Assembly: GCA_944470555.2 (NCBI GenBank)
Contig: OX104132.1
Span: 17,493,755 to 17,557,754, forward strand
Direction: 5' to 3'
DNA: 64,000 bases
Source: Heterobilharzia americana
Taxonomy: Eukaryota; Platyhelminthes; Trematoda; Strigeidida; Schistosomatidae
Positions 1 through 13,741 of this stretch are shown here, one piece after another (position 1 is the first letter of the stretch; each line of letters opens with the position of its first letter). A model generated the notes under the pieces. That model was not told the DNA's origin and did not search any database. It saw nothing but the letters and a program-made list of their open reading frames with translations. Made by a program: the position numbers and the translations under genes.

Positions 1-1049
1 GGGTTGGTAGCCCTATGCCCAACATTTTCTCTTTATCGGGGCTTAGGACGGCTAGTAGCTAGCGAACTGGTCGACTGAGCGAGGTTCCTTTCTTAAAAAT
101 GCTACACAAATTAACCTTTGCAGCCTGCACTGAGTTCCAATTTGGACGCAGCAGCTATCATGATCTGCGCAACCGCATCTACAGCATCGCACTGAGACCT
201 TCTTAGTCATTTTTTTGTGCGAATTTCTTCACCGTTAAGTCCTCTCAGTCAATGCCTCCAAACTAATCATTGAACTTAGTCGGTTGCCAATTAAATTTTT
301 ATAGCTCTACAGATTTTACGGCTTACTTGGTGCACCACCAGTATCTCCCATGGCGTTATATAAACTAGGTCCTCTTAACGTCTAATTAGGACTTCTACCC
401 AAATTGCATTAACCTTTCACTAGCAACGCTACAGAAACTTTCTCACAAATTCGCGCTCCATAACCAACAGCCCACACTTCTTTTTACCCATCATAGTGGA
501 CATGGATGAGGGTCTTAAACTATTTTCTTTGCAGAGAATCAAATCCCCGAGTGTTTGCCAGACAAACCACATACAACTAACCACACATCAGAGGAAGTCA
601 AGATAAGGAGAAACGGGCATCTGAAAGACAAACTCCCTGTTGAAACTCCTTTTTCTTTTCTCTACCCGCTGCTTTGTCTTTCCCCCTCGTCGTAAGCAAG
701 GGCTTCAGCTCTAAACGTTGACTCGGTTATAAATGAACACAAATTCCTGAGGGAGCCAACCCTTACTGAAACTACCCGCCATTGGCCGAAGTATCGTCAC
801 ATTCACAACAGCCAAGTACAACGTACAGAAACAGGTTTTCACCATATTAAAACTTACCTATATAATAAATCAACCTGACCCGGTGCTCAACTTCTTTCAG
901 GGCATTCGTAACAACTACGGCCTGGACGTTTAGAAACATGTGTTCTTCAGGCCACAACTTTACTGATTTTCAAAATTTTGGATCACGAGAGTGAACAAGA
1001 AATTGTCATATTTGTGGATAACAAGGTTGTCAGGCTTAACCCAACTCTC

Positions 1050-2700
1050 CCCGACTCACAAGATTCATCAAGCAAGGGAAAAAACTGCCAGTGGGATGAC
1101 AGCGCTGCTCTCCAGGTGACGCGAAATGGCCTCCTTTATCATACTTTCTAGAACTTTTACCAAGGCACCAGTTAGACTTATCGGCCTGTGATTTGGTGGG
1201 TGCTGCCTAGAGTCTGCCCATAGTCAGGTGTGGGTAAACCATCCTTCCAATCATATGAGAGTGTCCCTTTGCTGTGGGACGGTCTAAATATAGTAGTCAG
1301 TGTGCTGGCCACACACAGTGCAAGGCCTCTGAGCAGCCTTGCTTATAATTTATCCAATGCGGCCGACTTTTTGACATCCAGAACACTTAATGGCTTGAAT
1401 ACTTCACTATGGTCGATGTCCAAAGAGCTTACTCTTGGAAATCAATGCCTTCGCTGCTGAAATGGTGTTCATAGAAGGGTCCTGTGTAAAGACCCCGGTC
1501 AACTGTCCAGTCATGGTTTCAGCTTTTTGCTTCTCGCCCTTAATCAAGCGGTCACTTTTTGTCCCTTTGATTAGGACTGGTACACCACGATACATCTTAG
1601 TTCTATAGTCCATATAGGAAAATGACCTCTTTGGATGTTGCAGTGCGGTCTGGGCAAGACGTGTTTCAAAGCATACTCGAGACCGGTGGACAGCCACGGT
1701 ACATTTGTTTCGGGCTTCTCTCCAACCATTCATCACCTAGGGAGTACCGAAACAGGTAACAGGATTCCAACACATTTTCTGGCGTCGTAACAAGATTCGA
1801 ATTCCGTGATTTATCCATGACGAAAATGTTTCAACCCTCCCAGAACAGTCCACAGAATGAACGGTTCAGTCACTCCTACATATAGCTGCTTGAAGGATCA
1901 TCATGCAGCTTTAACTGAGCCTTCTGGATTGACTGTCCACTCCTGCTTAGAGGCTGTCTAGTTAATAGCTACCATATTCTCTTCCCATACATGCAGCCTG
2001 GCCGGGGCATCGGTGTGATACAAGGCGCCTTCTGTGAATCCGGGGATGATCGGGCATGATCACTTTTGCCAAGAAGTATAAGGTGCTGAATGAAGCATAC
2101 ACCATCTTTGTGCAAGAACACAAGGTCTAGAACTGCTTAGGGATGCTGATGTTTGTATCTGCTTGCTGCTCTAATATGGTGTTGAAGAGTAGGGAAGTTG
2201 ATGTTTCAACTAACCTACGATCAGGCGAATTACGTGGCGTTTCTGTTGTTAGTCTATCCTAGTCAACTGATGGTGGGTTGAAGCCTCCTACAACTAGGCC
2301 TAAACTGTTATCCATCTGCAGGGTCAGCCTACTCGGGAAGGACCCTTCTGCCTCCCATTCAGGGCCCCAGTATACCACAATTGGGTTAAAATCTAGTCCC
2401 CTGCATCTTAGTCAGCAGCACCACATTGCAAATGTTTTAACGAACAGGATGACGCCGTCAACTCTGCACTCATCTATCGCTTCTAAAAGGAACGAATCAT
2501 TGCGAATATATTTCACAGCCACTGATCTCGGAAGAAGGTCCAGTCTGTGGGATAGCATTGATCTCAGGACCTTCTATGCTCATAACAACATTGAGCTCGG
2601 TCCCCTTATCCACCAGACTACACGCATCTGTGTACAAGAAGATGAGACCACTTAGACGAGGTTTCGTCCTATCCACAGATGCCTCGGCATCATTTGTTGC
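1050..2700 (-). mobile_element. decayed non-LTR retrotransposon, endonuclease and N-terminal RT part
   Basis: On the minus strand 1407-1736 encodes NGWREARNKCTVAVHRSR and HPKRSFSYMDYRTKMYRGVP, the stretch between endonuclease and reverse transcriptase in Jockey/L2-like elements. From 1400 down to 1050 follow VKKSAALDKL, LSYDWKDGLPTPDYG and LVKVLESMIKEAI-like segments (RT blocks 1-2). Around 2290-2440 an endonuclease-like segment ends in GGFNPPSVD. Frames are broken by stops and shifts, so this is a relic. The 1-1050 stretch probably belongs to it, but I see no clear RT motif there. Confidence 0.65.
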
Positions 2701-2759
2701 CGAAACCTCACCAAGTGAAAAACCACCGCTTTTCGATCTTTCCTGCTGCTAATCTAGAT

Positions 2760-4170
2760 TTGATTGGGTCAGCAAAAGGCAAATCCTTACGCAAATATAA
2801 CTAGGTGGCCTCATCCCGGAACTCTTCTTGAGGCTGTGCAAGACCTACGAAAGACCTCCCTTAGAGGTCCACAACGCCACTCCATCACCACTTCTAAAAA
2901 GATATGTAAACCTCCCGGAGAAAGTCAAAGGGCAAGCAACAATGGTGTCGCGGGAATGAAACGAAAACCGTATGAGGACAGGCCGAATGACCTAGGACTC
3001 TACTCCCTAAACTAGCGTAGGTTACGTGGTGACTTCATAATGGCGCACAAAATAGTAAGTAATCCAAGCCATCCGAACAGTGGAATCCTGCCAAACGGCT
3101 GCCGTGGCGATCCTTGTGGTAACCCTAGGAGAATCGCCCGTTAAAGGGCGAAACCTCTTGTGCGTTCACACTTCTCTCTGCAAGTATGCGCCTGGAAGCA
3201 CTGTCTGCCAAGATTGCTACCGCTTCGTCTGTTGACAGCTCCTAGAAGAGGTTAGTTACGCAGCGACGCATGGCCTGCGCCCATCCATCTGGGATATGGA
3301 CTAGGCTGATACAGCCTACCGACTCCGCACAACTCAGCACTGTCAACCCGCTACCAAATCCTTAGTAAAACCACCGTCATTGCGAACGTGGCTCAACTTT
3401 ATACTTCCCTGTAGACGTCCCCTCTAGTTACCGTCTCTTGCTAAGGGTAATACTAGCTCTATTACCATAACCTGTCCTGTAATGTTGTTTGCTCCTTTTC
3501 TTCCTACCGATTTTATGTTCTCACACCATTTAATAAAAGCTGTCCCTATTACCCCCCCCCCACGAATCTACTGGGGTTTCTTCTTCCCTTCCGTTTCCTT
3601 CTACGCGGTCGTTTTTTCTATCGTTTCTTTTTTTTGCACTTCCTCTCCCCTGACTTCTCTGAACGTATTTTCCATCCGCTTTCTACAACCGGTCCGATCA
3701 ATCGTCTGCTAGCATGACAATTGAGGAACCTATCTGTACCAGTCCTTGAAAAAACCACACACTCCCTACAAATTTAACCAACTCCCAACCTCCTGTTGGG
3801 CTAACCAGAGCTACAGCAGTCGAGCGGTTAGATCCACTGCATCGCAACCCACCAAAGACCTGGGACCGTTCCGTATGATCTTGAAGCGAGCGCCAAGAAA
3901 TCAATTGCTTTACACTAGCTCGTAAAAAGTTATTGAATGCTGGACACACTCTAGTTCCTTGAAGTCTATTTCCGTTCTTCAGAATGCGATCTTTCTATTC
4001 TGTTGGTTTGAACATGACTTTCGGTAGCCGAAACCTGTTTCTCACAGGAGCTGTCCCTGTTTTGCCTTCTTGCATCATCAAGTCAAGTTTGCTACGCGCT
4101 CTGTTTGAAATTCCGAGTAGCAGTGCTAGTCTTCTTGTCACGTGTTGAAGCCTTTTTCATTTGAATGCTT
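2760..4170. other. upstream intergenic sequence without recognised gene
   Basis: Higher G+C than the introns up to about 3400, suggesting it may still belong to the minus-strand non-LTR element. I find no convincing coding motif. The last kilobase before the USP47 start should hold its promoter and any 5' UTR, but no TATA box or other site can be named with confidence. Confidence 0.4.
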
Positions 4171-4176
4171 TAAGAT

Positions 4177-4347
4177 ATGGGGACTAAAAATGTAGTAGTT
4201 TTGTCAATATGTGATAAGAAGCAAGAAAAGGCTCTGATTGTACAACTGCGGGGAAGCTTATCATACGACAACCTTTTCCAAATTGTTCGAAAACACTTAA
4301 AACTAACTTCTCAATGTTTTGACCTTGAGTATCTTCAGAAAAACATA
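4177..4347 (+). CDS. USP47: USP47 exon 1 (residues 1-57)
   Basis: Starts at ATG 4177 and ends in phase 0 at the donor GTAAGT. It encodes a beta-grasp-like start ([19 protein letters not shown]) that matches the segment preceding the catalytic domain in USP47 ('VLCIIQD...' in human). A TAA lies in frame just upstream, and the ATG follows a pyrimidine-rich stretch ending in AAG. That could be a cis- or trans-splice acceptor (exon start 4175), so the true 5' end of the mRNA is not settled. Confidence 0.8.
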
Positions 4348-7300
4348 GTAAGTTTCAATATTTTAGTGAATAATGCTATTATAAGGGTCCTTGCACTCTC
4401 TCAAAGTTCGGGAAGTTAGAGAACAACTTTGAAGTTGACAAACAGTCCGAACTCGATGACGGTGCCTCTCTTCCCCCTCCTATAGTGACTTCTCTGCTAC
4501 ATGAGATGCTCGATCAAATCCCTCTTCGAAATCGCCTGGAGGTCAAAATTTTGCCAAGTTCTGATGGTGAGTGCAATTTTGAGATCATATTGCGCATGTA
4601 TATAACGTAGACTAGTCTTGGTTATTTAGTGGTTTTCACTGGTTCTTATTTTCAGAAGTCATCGTAGGTGGTAGTTCGATTTCTGTAGTGACATGTCACA
4701 GTTCCCACAATTAAATTTCATTATTAACGGTGTGTGGAGCCGCTTAGTGAGCGTGACGACCAATCGTTAGTAGGTTTTCGTCTAGCCTGTAGACACATTG
4801 TTGCAGGAAGGCGAGCAGAAGTGTCAATTTTACGGTAATCACAAGAGTCTAGGTGGGAAGATGGGGAGGAAAAAGTAACAACTCATCGAAAAAGATAATG
4901 TACTCATATTTAGTAAAGAGTTAATTAAAAGACGATGGCTTTTCTCATTGAAAAGTTGAGTCAGTTTAAAAATCGAAACTAGAAAGTGGATGAGTAAGGT
5001 TCCAAGTCCTAGCCAAGCAAGAGTAAATCTTCAATGGTGTACCTTGCGGGAGTTCTACTGCTTTAAATTTTCAGAATGAATTTAAACAACGAGTAGCTTT
5101 GGGATCAGTAATAGCTCTGATTGTCCCCAGCCTTCAGTGAATAGGATAGTAGGCTACTAGCATATGTTGATCCTTGCAGCAATTGTTTCCGTAAAAGTCC
5201 AATTTTTCCTTGGACACTACCACTGAAGGAGCTGCTACTACTTGTTTCGGTAACGAGGTTCGGTCATTGACCACTTTATGTAAAAACCATCACTCCACTT
5301 GAATATGACTCAACTGGTTTTCAACCAGTCACGATCCCGAACTCCGCTGCAGGTGCCAGGGATTAGGTAACCCGGTAGTATTATTATCCTTCACACAACT
5401 GATGCGGATCATCACCTAGTGTACGAACTGCAGGTGGTCTCTGTGTTGCAATATTATTACTCATCTATCTTGTAGTATCGTTTTTTCTCACCCAAATGCT
5501 TTCCCTATATAACAAGTGTAATTACTCCAACAAGGGTTTTTACTACATCAAGATTTAAGGAGAGTTACTCGTTGATTATCTTACAGACGAATCTCAACAG
5601 CCTACAAGTACGTCAAATAGTGATGATGGTTCGGTTATTGGCTTAAGTTGTATGGAAAATGGGGAATCAGAACCTTATTCAATGCAACCACTCAATACAT
5701 GCACTGCCATCGTGCTATCGGATCCTTCGTCACGCGAAGGATATACTTCAGTCAACTCAACTTTAAGTGAAAACACGACTGATCATCCGGTTGCACAGAG
5801 TAAGTTTTTTCTTTACATCAGATGCTTTTTTGGTATCCGCTTAACTTTGTTTTTCTGTGTAGAAATCCACTTTTAAGAAATGCTCCTTCAGTTTGCACAA
5901 CTGTAAGCTTTACTAACCATTGGTTAATTCATACATTCAGTGTAGCAGCGAGATCGATAGGAAACTTGTTACCGTATGCTTTTTACTCATATTGTTGGTA
6001 ATTCATGCAGTCAATAAGATATGCAACGTGAGGAAGTGGTAATTGTTTCTTACTCTGTACTTTACTGGATAAATTATGTTTTGTATTCTAAAAGTCCAGC
6101 AGTTTTAAGACTTTATAGTCACTTCTGACTGCTGCCTAACAAATCTAGTCTGTATTAGATATTTCATGCGCATAATTTACGACGAAATCCGTTGCACTCA
6201 TCTGGCTTCGGCTTTTTAATTTCACCATTTTTATGCACTTCCCGGTGGTACAAACTGTTAGTCAGTGCTTGCATTTTTACTCCTATTTGAAATTCAGAGC
6301 AAGTCAAACCATTCTAGTTTTCATGCAAGTACTTCCTTTGGCGAGACAGGGTTGACGTGATGTGCAGAATAAAATGAACTCATCTTATTTCACAGATTCG
6401 TATCAGTTGCAAGCAGCTGGAAATGACAGCTACGACTGAATTTCTATAGAATGACACTAATTATAAAGGGTTGATTGATAACTCAGAAGACACTGTGACT
6501 TAGTAAAACCAGAATATTGAAAACGTAGAAAGTAAAAATCCCAAATTGTCTGGAGTTATTGATTTTTATGCCTACTTAGTTGCTGGAAAGGGAAGAAAAA
6601 TACAAAGAAATTAGAAAATTAAGTTATTTGGCACGTTTCTAGGTATGTAACATTGAAATCAGTCCCACTGGTTAAAATCAGTAAACGGACAAGATAAAGA
6701 ATCGTGTGTGAATGAAGTAATCCCCAGCAATCGATGGAGATTCCGAGCAAACAGCACTAAGAGATTATGTGGAGTTACTAATTATAGTGTAACCAAACGC
6801 TTTAAAGGACTCCTGGAGAAGGAATCTAGTGATACATCAACGTTTGATTAGTGTTAACCAAGATCTTTACACATTCCGTTAGTCCATGTTTTACCTAAAA
6901 TATTTCTGATATCCATTATGTCAGCAGTCAGTCCCATTTGTTGTTGTATTTGAAACCTTTCCGCAATAATTTTGCGATTCATAAATTTAAGACGTTTTAA
7001 TTCCTCCAATGACTGACTTGTTGTTTTGCGTTCGAGTTATGTGACTGCATTATTAGTACGTATACCAATGAACAAAATTGGTATAATCTCTTCAGGAGAC
7101 TAATTAATTGTTAGTATGATGTATCGCGATCGGTAGATGCTGCCTTGAAGTGGTGATTGAGCCCAACAAGCTATGCTAATGGAACGCTTGTTCCCTCAGA
7201 GTCCTACCACACCAAAACGTTTTGTTGAAAAGTGGCTAGACAAAAAGCAGTTACCGTTATCGTATAAACTTTTACACCAGAATAAGGGTCCCAGGGCGAA

Positions 7301-8380
7301 GTCGTACTCCTGGCTGGATGGGGACTTATTAGCAGTAATTATTTTCGATGAATAACCACCAGTACCACCCCGATGCTGCCTTCCCTTCTTTTGTATTACT
7401 GCATTCACGCAAACGCATACCCGCAGGCTCTGAACACATTGAGTAGGGAATACGACTCAAACGCAGACTGACAAAACGTCTACGTAGTGATCTCAAAGAG
7501 TGTTGGGAAGAGATGTTTAAGGAGACGGAAAGGGCAGTGGTGATTAGTAACAGTAGACAGTTATTTGGACTTATTGAGGAAACGGGCGAAATGGTCAGTG
7601 GTTGATGAGCCTATTGCAAAGAAGGATAAGTCTGTGATTCACTTGCAGAGGAGACGACCGGAACGATGGGCGAAACACTTTGAATAACAGTTTAATCAGA
7701 CTTCTGTCTACTACTTCGTTGTCCACTATCCAGTTGGAGCCTGAATAGAAGATTGAGAAAGGACCCACGACGCTTGCAGAAGTCGAAAAGCTGTAGGTAA
7801 CCTGAAATGAGGAAGGGTAGCAGGGCCACACAAACTACTTCCTCAAGTATTTAAGCATGGTGGTAGACCATTTCTAGTCAAGTTAAACAAAGTGTAAACT
7901 ACTGCATCCGAGTCAGATATAATCGCTTCTGACTGGTCTCAATCACCCGTTGTCCCAGTCTTCAAGAAAAGGGAGAAATTCTCATGAGAACTACATTGGA
8001 ATAAGCCTGAAGAAACTAGTGTCAGAGATTCTAGGTCTTTTGATCGTTAGACAACTGACTGAAGCTCAAGAACAGCAAACCCGAGAAAACCAGGCAGGCT
8101 TCAAAACCTAAACGTGGGTGTATTGACCAGATATTCGTCCTCCACCAGGGTCTCGAACACAAACACACTTACCGACACCCGACACCAACTGTATCTCCCG
8201 TTCTCAAGGCAGTATTCCACTCCGTTGATCGAGAGGTCTTACGGAAGTCCCATTGAATGAGATGCTAAGTAAGCACATCACTTTGTTAAACCCTCTGTAC
8301 TCGAGCACCTGTGAGTGTGTTTAGAGCCTATGGTCAGTGTACTTTGAGTGTTGTGTACTTCGAGTAGTGTCCGACAACGA

Positions 8381-8417
<37 letters not shown>

Positions 8418-11400
8418 TCCTTCTCCCTCTTTCTCTCTCTCCCTCTCTCTTTCTCTTACTCAACTTCATCGTACATGTACATACGGAGGTCTCCTCTCGT
8501 CGTTTGACTCTACAGGGATTGGTCTTATCACAGGAGAATCTGTCGTAGATCTAGGGTACGCTAAGGCTCTGACAAGATACATTTTCTTCTGGTCACCTTC
8601 AGTGGCAATTTGAGAATGAGATGCATTTTTTGCCATCCAAAAGTAAATTGTTATTGCAGGACTGATTTTTAGTGGTGTTCTGTCTAGCGATGGGGAGGAT
8701 ATGGTTGAGCATGTTGACCACTTACTTATTTGGGAAGTAGGATCATCCATCGTCGATCAGTGACCATCGAAATCTTAGCACGGATACCAAGGGATCTATT
8801 TCTCCCCGCCAACTTTCACCATTTATGATGCCCTCGTGGTATCCGATTGTCCATTATGGATCGAGTATACTGTGCTATTCCATTCATAAAATATCGTAGT
8901 GGGGACTTCAGTGCCTAGTTTAAGTGTCTACGTTCAGAGAAGAGTCGTTTGGATGGTCAGTAGGGATTATGTGATTGGAAGTCGAATAGCAGGAATTTTC
9001 TACTGTGACTTTGCGCACATAACTCATTTCTACCTACCACTAACTTCCGGTACAGCTATCACTACCATACAACCTGACTTCCTCTCTCTCCCGATCAAGT
9101 ACGGATTGTAACATGTCATATTTCAATTAGCAATGGTTGGCGAGAGTACATACAAAACTTACCTCCTTCTGAATCTGTAACTCACTGATCTCGGCGCTTG
9201 ATTTCCAACCAATGGGTCAGAAGTTCAAACACCGATCCGTCTACCGAGGTTTGGGTAACCAGGTAGTATAGTTAACTTCTATATAATAGTTGTTGTTCAT
9301 TGCCTACTGCACGAACGTGCATTTGAATGTTGAGTATATTCTGATTTCTATCTTAGGAACACATGTTTGAACTCTGATCACGCCTTAGTATGTTTAAGTT
9401 CATCTTCGGTTTTTAGCAGTCAAAGTCACCATTCTTAACTATCCTCATCTAATATTGCAAAACAGTTTGGTTATCCTTAAAGGCGTCACTCATTGAGTGT
9501 ATTTATGAAAAGTAAAATAAATGGGAGTAAAACTACTTAAAACTCTAAACATTATACTTATCAGTATTACATCTATCCAGGTTCCTCTCTACTTCTCAAT
9601 GCTCATCAGTCTATTTCGGCGAGGTCGAATAAGAAATAGTGGTAGCAGATATCTGTGATAGATATCACTTCATCGTCACATTAGACGAAAACTCCGTAAA
9701 GTTATAATAATGCGTTTTTGTGTGAACAAGTTTGATTTGTAACAATATTTTCCAAGGGAATCAGTGCAACATTATTTGCAGACTTAATACTTTAAAGACT
9801 TGTAGAGTGTTAACCTAGTAACCTGTATCCTCCATATGTCAGGTAGCTCTACTATGGCCAACCCTGGGTGGAGCTGTGGCAGCCGGGAATTATCAATTGC
9901 TACTTCTACTGTGAAGTGTGGCAACTTGAGCCGATGCACCTGTGTACAAGATTCTGAGTTGGTTTTGTCAGTCAGTCAACTGCTGTCACATTCTTATTAT
10001 CAGTCTTTGCCATCATTCCGTGGGGCTTATTTTTCTAGAAGTGGACTTAAAATCGATGAGCCACATTTTCAAACCCTACTCCACCTATCAAAGTTTGGAC
10101 AACCAAGTAGTATTATCAGTCTTCACACATCATAGCCTACTGCACAGAACTCCACGTGGTTATTGAGTTGCGTAACTTTTTCAATGCGGACTTTGATTTT
10201 TTTTGGACGTAAATTCTTTTGTGTTCATTGAACCAAGTTAGCGACCTTCTCTTGGTTCTCTTTAAGCACTTATAAATTCACTAGCACGGTTAAAAGTGAC
10301 ACAAATAAGATATTTTCCACTACGCATTGGTTGGTGTCCAGTCGAGAAAAGCGCTTTCCCCTGGAGAACGTGATCCTTCACGTATACCAACAACCCCACG
10401 ATAGGTAGCCATTGAGTCTCCAGATACTCATAGAGTCAGCTTTCAGGAATTAACCACATTTGCCAGGCTAGATCAAGAGAATAACTGCACTTGACTCTTC
10501 TATACGTGTCACAGAAACAGCATACATCCATGGCTCAAGACTTTGGAGTTCCGGTGAGCTATGGCTGCCGTTCTATCTGGCATAGGTTTCACATATTGAA
10601 GATTCCGTGATACCAATAGTGGAGTTTTAGGAGGCTAGAAATAGTGCTTTACTGACTTACGGTCTCTGAGTGAGAGTTTGAAGAAGTTGTAAGTGGCTTA
10701 ATATTGGTATCAGGATGTTACAGCAACGAAGGAGGCGGAATGCAGTAAGTGAAGTCATGCTCGATTGGGTTTTGTATACTACTAGGAGCGTGCGGTTGGT
10801 CTGTACTTCCCGGCTGCCTGCATCGTGGGAGTTGCTTCTGCGCGGTACTTGAAAGAGGGGAAGGAATAATATTGCTTTGACCTTAAGACTTAAAGGACAT
10901 CTGTTTCAAACTTGTCACTGTTTTTCAGGATTATTGGTTTGAGATTTGATCGTTCTAACTCCGGACTAGGAAAGGCTTACCACAGGGTAAGGAGTGTACT
11001 ATTTTTGTGACCAACCTTTTCCACCACTGTCGCTTTAGGGAAGGTAGCATCACCATGGTACTGCTGGTAATCTGCAGGAAACATCTTAATGCTCTCACAC
11101 TGTCGTGCACCCAGCAGTATGAATTCGCCTTGGGACCCCAATCATGGTGTAGCCGTTTGCACTATAACGGCAACTGCTTTTTGCCTAACCACTATGCGAC
11201 AAACTTCGAAGGGGCAAGCGTTCCACCTGGTGTAGTTCGTTGTATCACTGTGATATTCAAACCCGGCCACCACTTCAAGGTAGTAGCTATTAGTTGAGAT
11301 AAAGAGAGGTGGACATATTGGGTAGCCATCCTCAACCACACTGCTAGTTTGGCTGTATGCGTTTGCTGAACGTGTTGTGTTTTGTATGGAGCCTTCAGAT

Positions 11401-13684
11401 TGCCAATAAAATTCATAGCAAGTGCTCTCCAGTTATTTTATACTTTGTCAAAACATAAACTGTGTACAACACGGGCACCAAGAGGTATGACATGTAAAAT
11501 AATACAGTAACTAAAAAAACATAATGCAGAAAAAGGGAAAGGAAAAAGAAAATATAAGCAGAAGTGGGTCATCAAAAAACCAATCTTATAAGTATATCCA
11601 ATGAAGCATTCACTACTTTCGTTTTATTTTTCAGTGGTAGGAGAAACAGGACAACTGCAGCATGGTCCCCACTGGTTTTCATTTTCGAGCCGTCTCCTAT
11701 CTAATACCATTGAGCTGAGTAATCTATCAGGTCCCCTCTAGGAACGCATCTACCCGACACAGCTATCCGTCATCTTATGGAGCCACATCATACACTAACC
11801 ATCTCTCCGCTCCTTCAAGCCATTCTTGGGGCGAGCTAACAATGGGTAGTTTGGGAACCTCTGGGACGCTGCCATTCGTAACACACATCCAAGCCACCGA
11901 AGCCGGAGTTTCAAAACGACCTCGCTCAATGAATGACCATCATAGATAATTCCAGAGTGTAGTCTTATTCAATAATTCAAACTTAGATATAATATTGAGA
12001 AACACTGTAGTCGTCAGTTTTAAATGTGTTTAGCGGTGTTAGATGATATAAATCCATGACCAATGAGTCCACAACCTCTATAGCACTTGGTTCGCTTCTC
12101 ATAAGTCGAATTCTCACGCGTTTTGTGTAGTTTGATGACAGTCAGGAGCTTTAACGCGGCCGGCAACAAACTGTGGCACACTGACAATTACTAAGCACAT
12201 TTCGTAGGGTTATTTAGGATAAGTCCAGTGATGGCCTTATTCTAGAGTGATGAGACACTCCCAGTCCATCATACCTTTTTGAGGGACCAAGTCAGTTCCC
12301 TGGTTAGCTTTTCCTCCATCTTTAGATAAAAGCCGGTGGTAATTGGTCAGAACCATGTGCCTTACGGCATTTCGAGTTCCTTGTTGACTTTGGTTTCGTT
12401 AGATGAGTCAGTGTCAATCAATCATGGGACATAATGAATTAAAGTCGTAGTTATTGGTGCAGTAGACCTACTAATCTGTCTTATGAAGCATTCTGCTCAG
12501 TATTCCAGGCATCTTTATGGGTTAATGACTGCTGATACTACAGATTTAACAGACAATTTCGGTGACACTAGGCTTATTCCTCCCAGTATCTCAAATAAAC
12601 TGGAGAAACTTCCAGCTATGACTAGACGCAACTGCTGCTTCCACCACCAACCCTCGCTTTCTTTATGTGAATTCCGTGTACTCCCTCTCTCATCAAAGAC
12701 TTATGTTTTCACCAGCTTAAAAATAAAAACCACTCCAGAAATCCATACATTTGCTTCAAAAACAACCTATATTGACCGTAGGATAGTAGAGTTATATGGA
12801 GATACCTTTTGACCTATTCATCATGCTTTGGTCGTTGGAGAATGTAGCACATACATGGTTAAGATTTCACGCTTTAAGATTCGTATGAGTTGTTTTGGAG
12901 GGGAAACGAAAATAGTAATGGAGAGGAAGAATATCCGAATGCTCTATATCTTTTCTGTTTCCACACTTCAGAAGTATCATTTCCAAAAAAGTTAACTGAA
13001 ACCACTGACTTCAAAATGTAACTCGGTTAGCTATGCAACAAGACAATTTGATTGAAGAGTTCAATTAGAAAATCTTAAGACAGATCACACTATCTGTATT
13101 TGCTATTCGTTATAAAAACCATGATTCAGGAGTGTGCAGGTACATCCAGCTGACGAGTCCCAAATAGGATAAAAGGCGCTTCCTGAATTCTCTACTCCTA
13201 GTCAACAACAAGTAAATTATACCTATATTTTATAAAATTGAAATCTTAGTGTTCAGATACCAATCTATTTTCAATGAATTTCCTATGGTCACGAATGAAG
13301 GAAGTTCATTGTAATTTGAAGGGTTAATTATCGTCAATATTTAATGATTGACCTCTTTTGTTTGAAGAACTGCAACCACTCTCTTTGATATATTTATATC
13401 AGTAAATGCTTTCAATTTCTTCCTAGCTTTTGTTGGACTTGTCAATTCTGGTATGACGTGTTATATGAATAGCTTGTTGCAGACATTATTCATGACTCCA
13501 GAGTTTCGTAATGCACTATACCACTGGCATTTTGAAGGTACTTCAACAGAGGCTGTTACCAGTATTCCGTATCAACTTCAACGTTTATTTGTTCAATTGC
13601 AGGTGATTGTATATACATAGAGTTTAGTTTATATGTAACATTTTCATTTTACAACCTTGTTGCCACTTTTTATATTCTTGTGGT

Positions 13685-13741
<57 letters not shown>

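Noticed and set aside
4348..4419. Read-through of exon 1 to a stop at 4417-4419 as an 80-residue protein
   Set aside because: A GT-AG 38-nt intron restores an open frame into exon 2 and onward with matching phases.
8278..8548. Arg/Glu-rich and Ser/Leu-rich open frames on opposite strands
   Set aside because: Produced by the (CT)n microsatellite.
12483..12812. 109-codon open frame in intron 3
   Set aside because: No motif, no family resemblance, and no splice pattern tying it to a gene.
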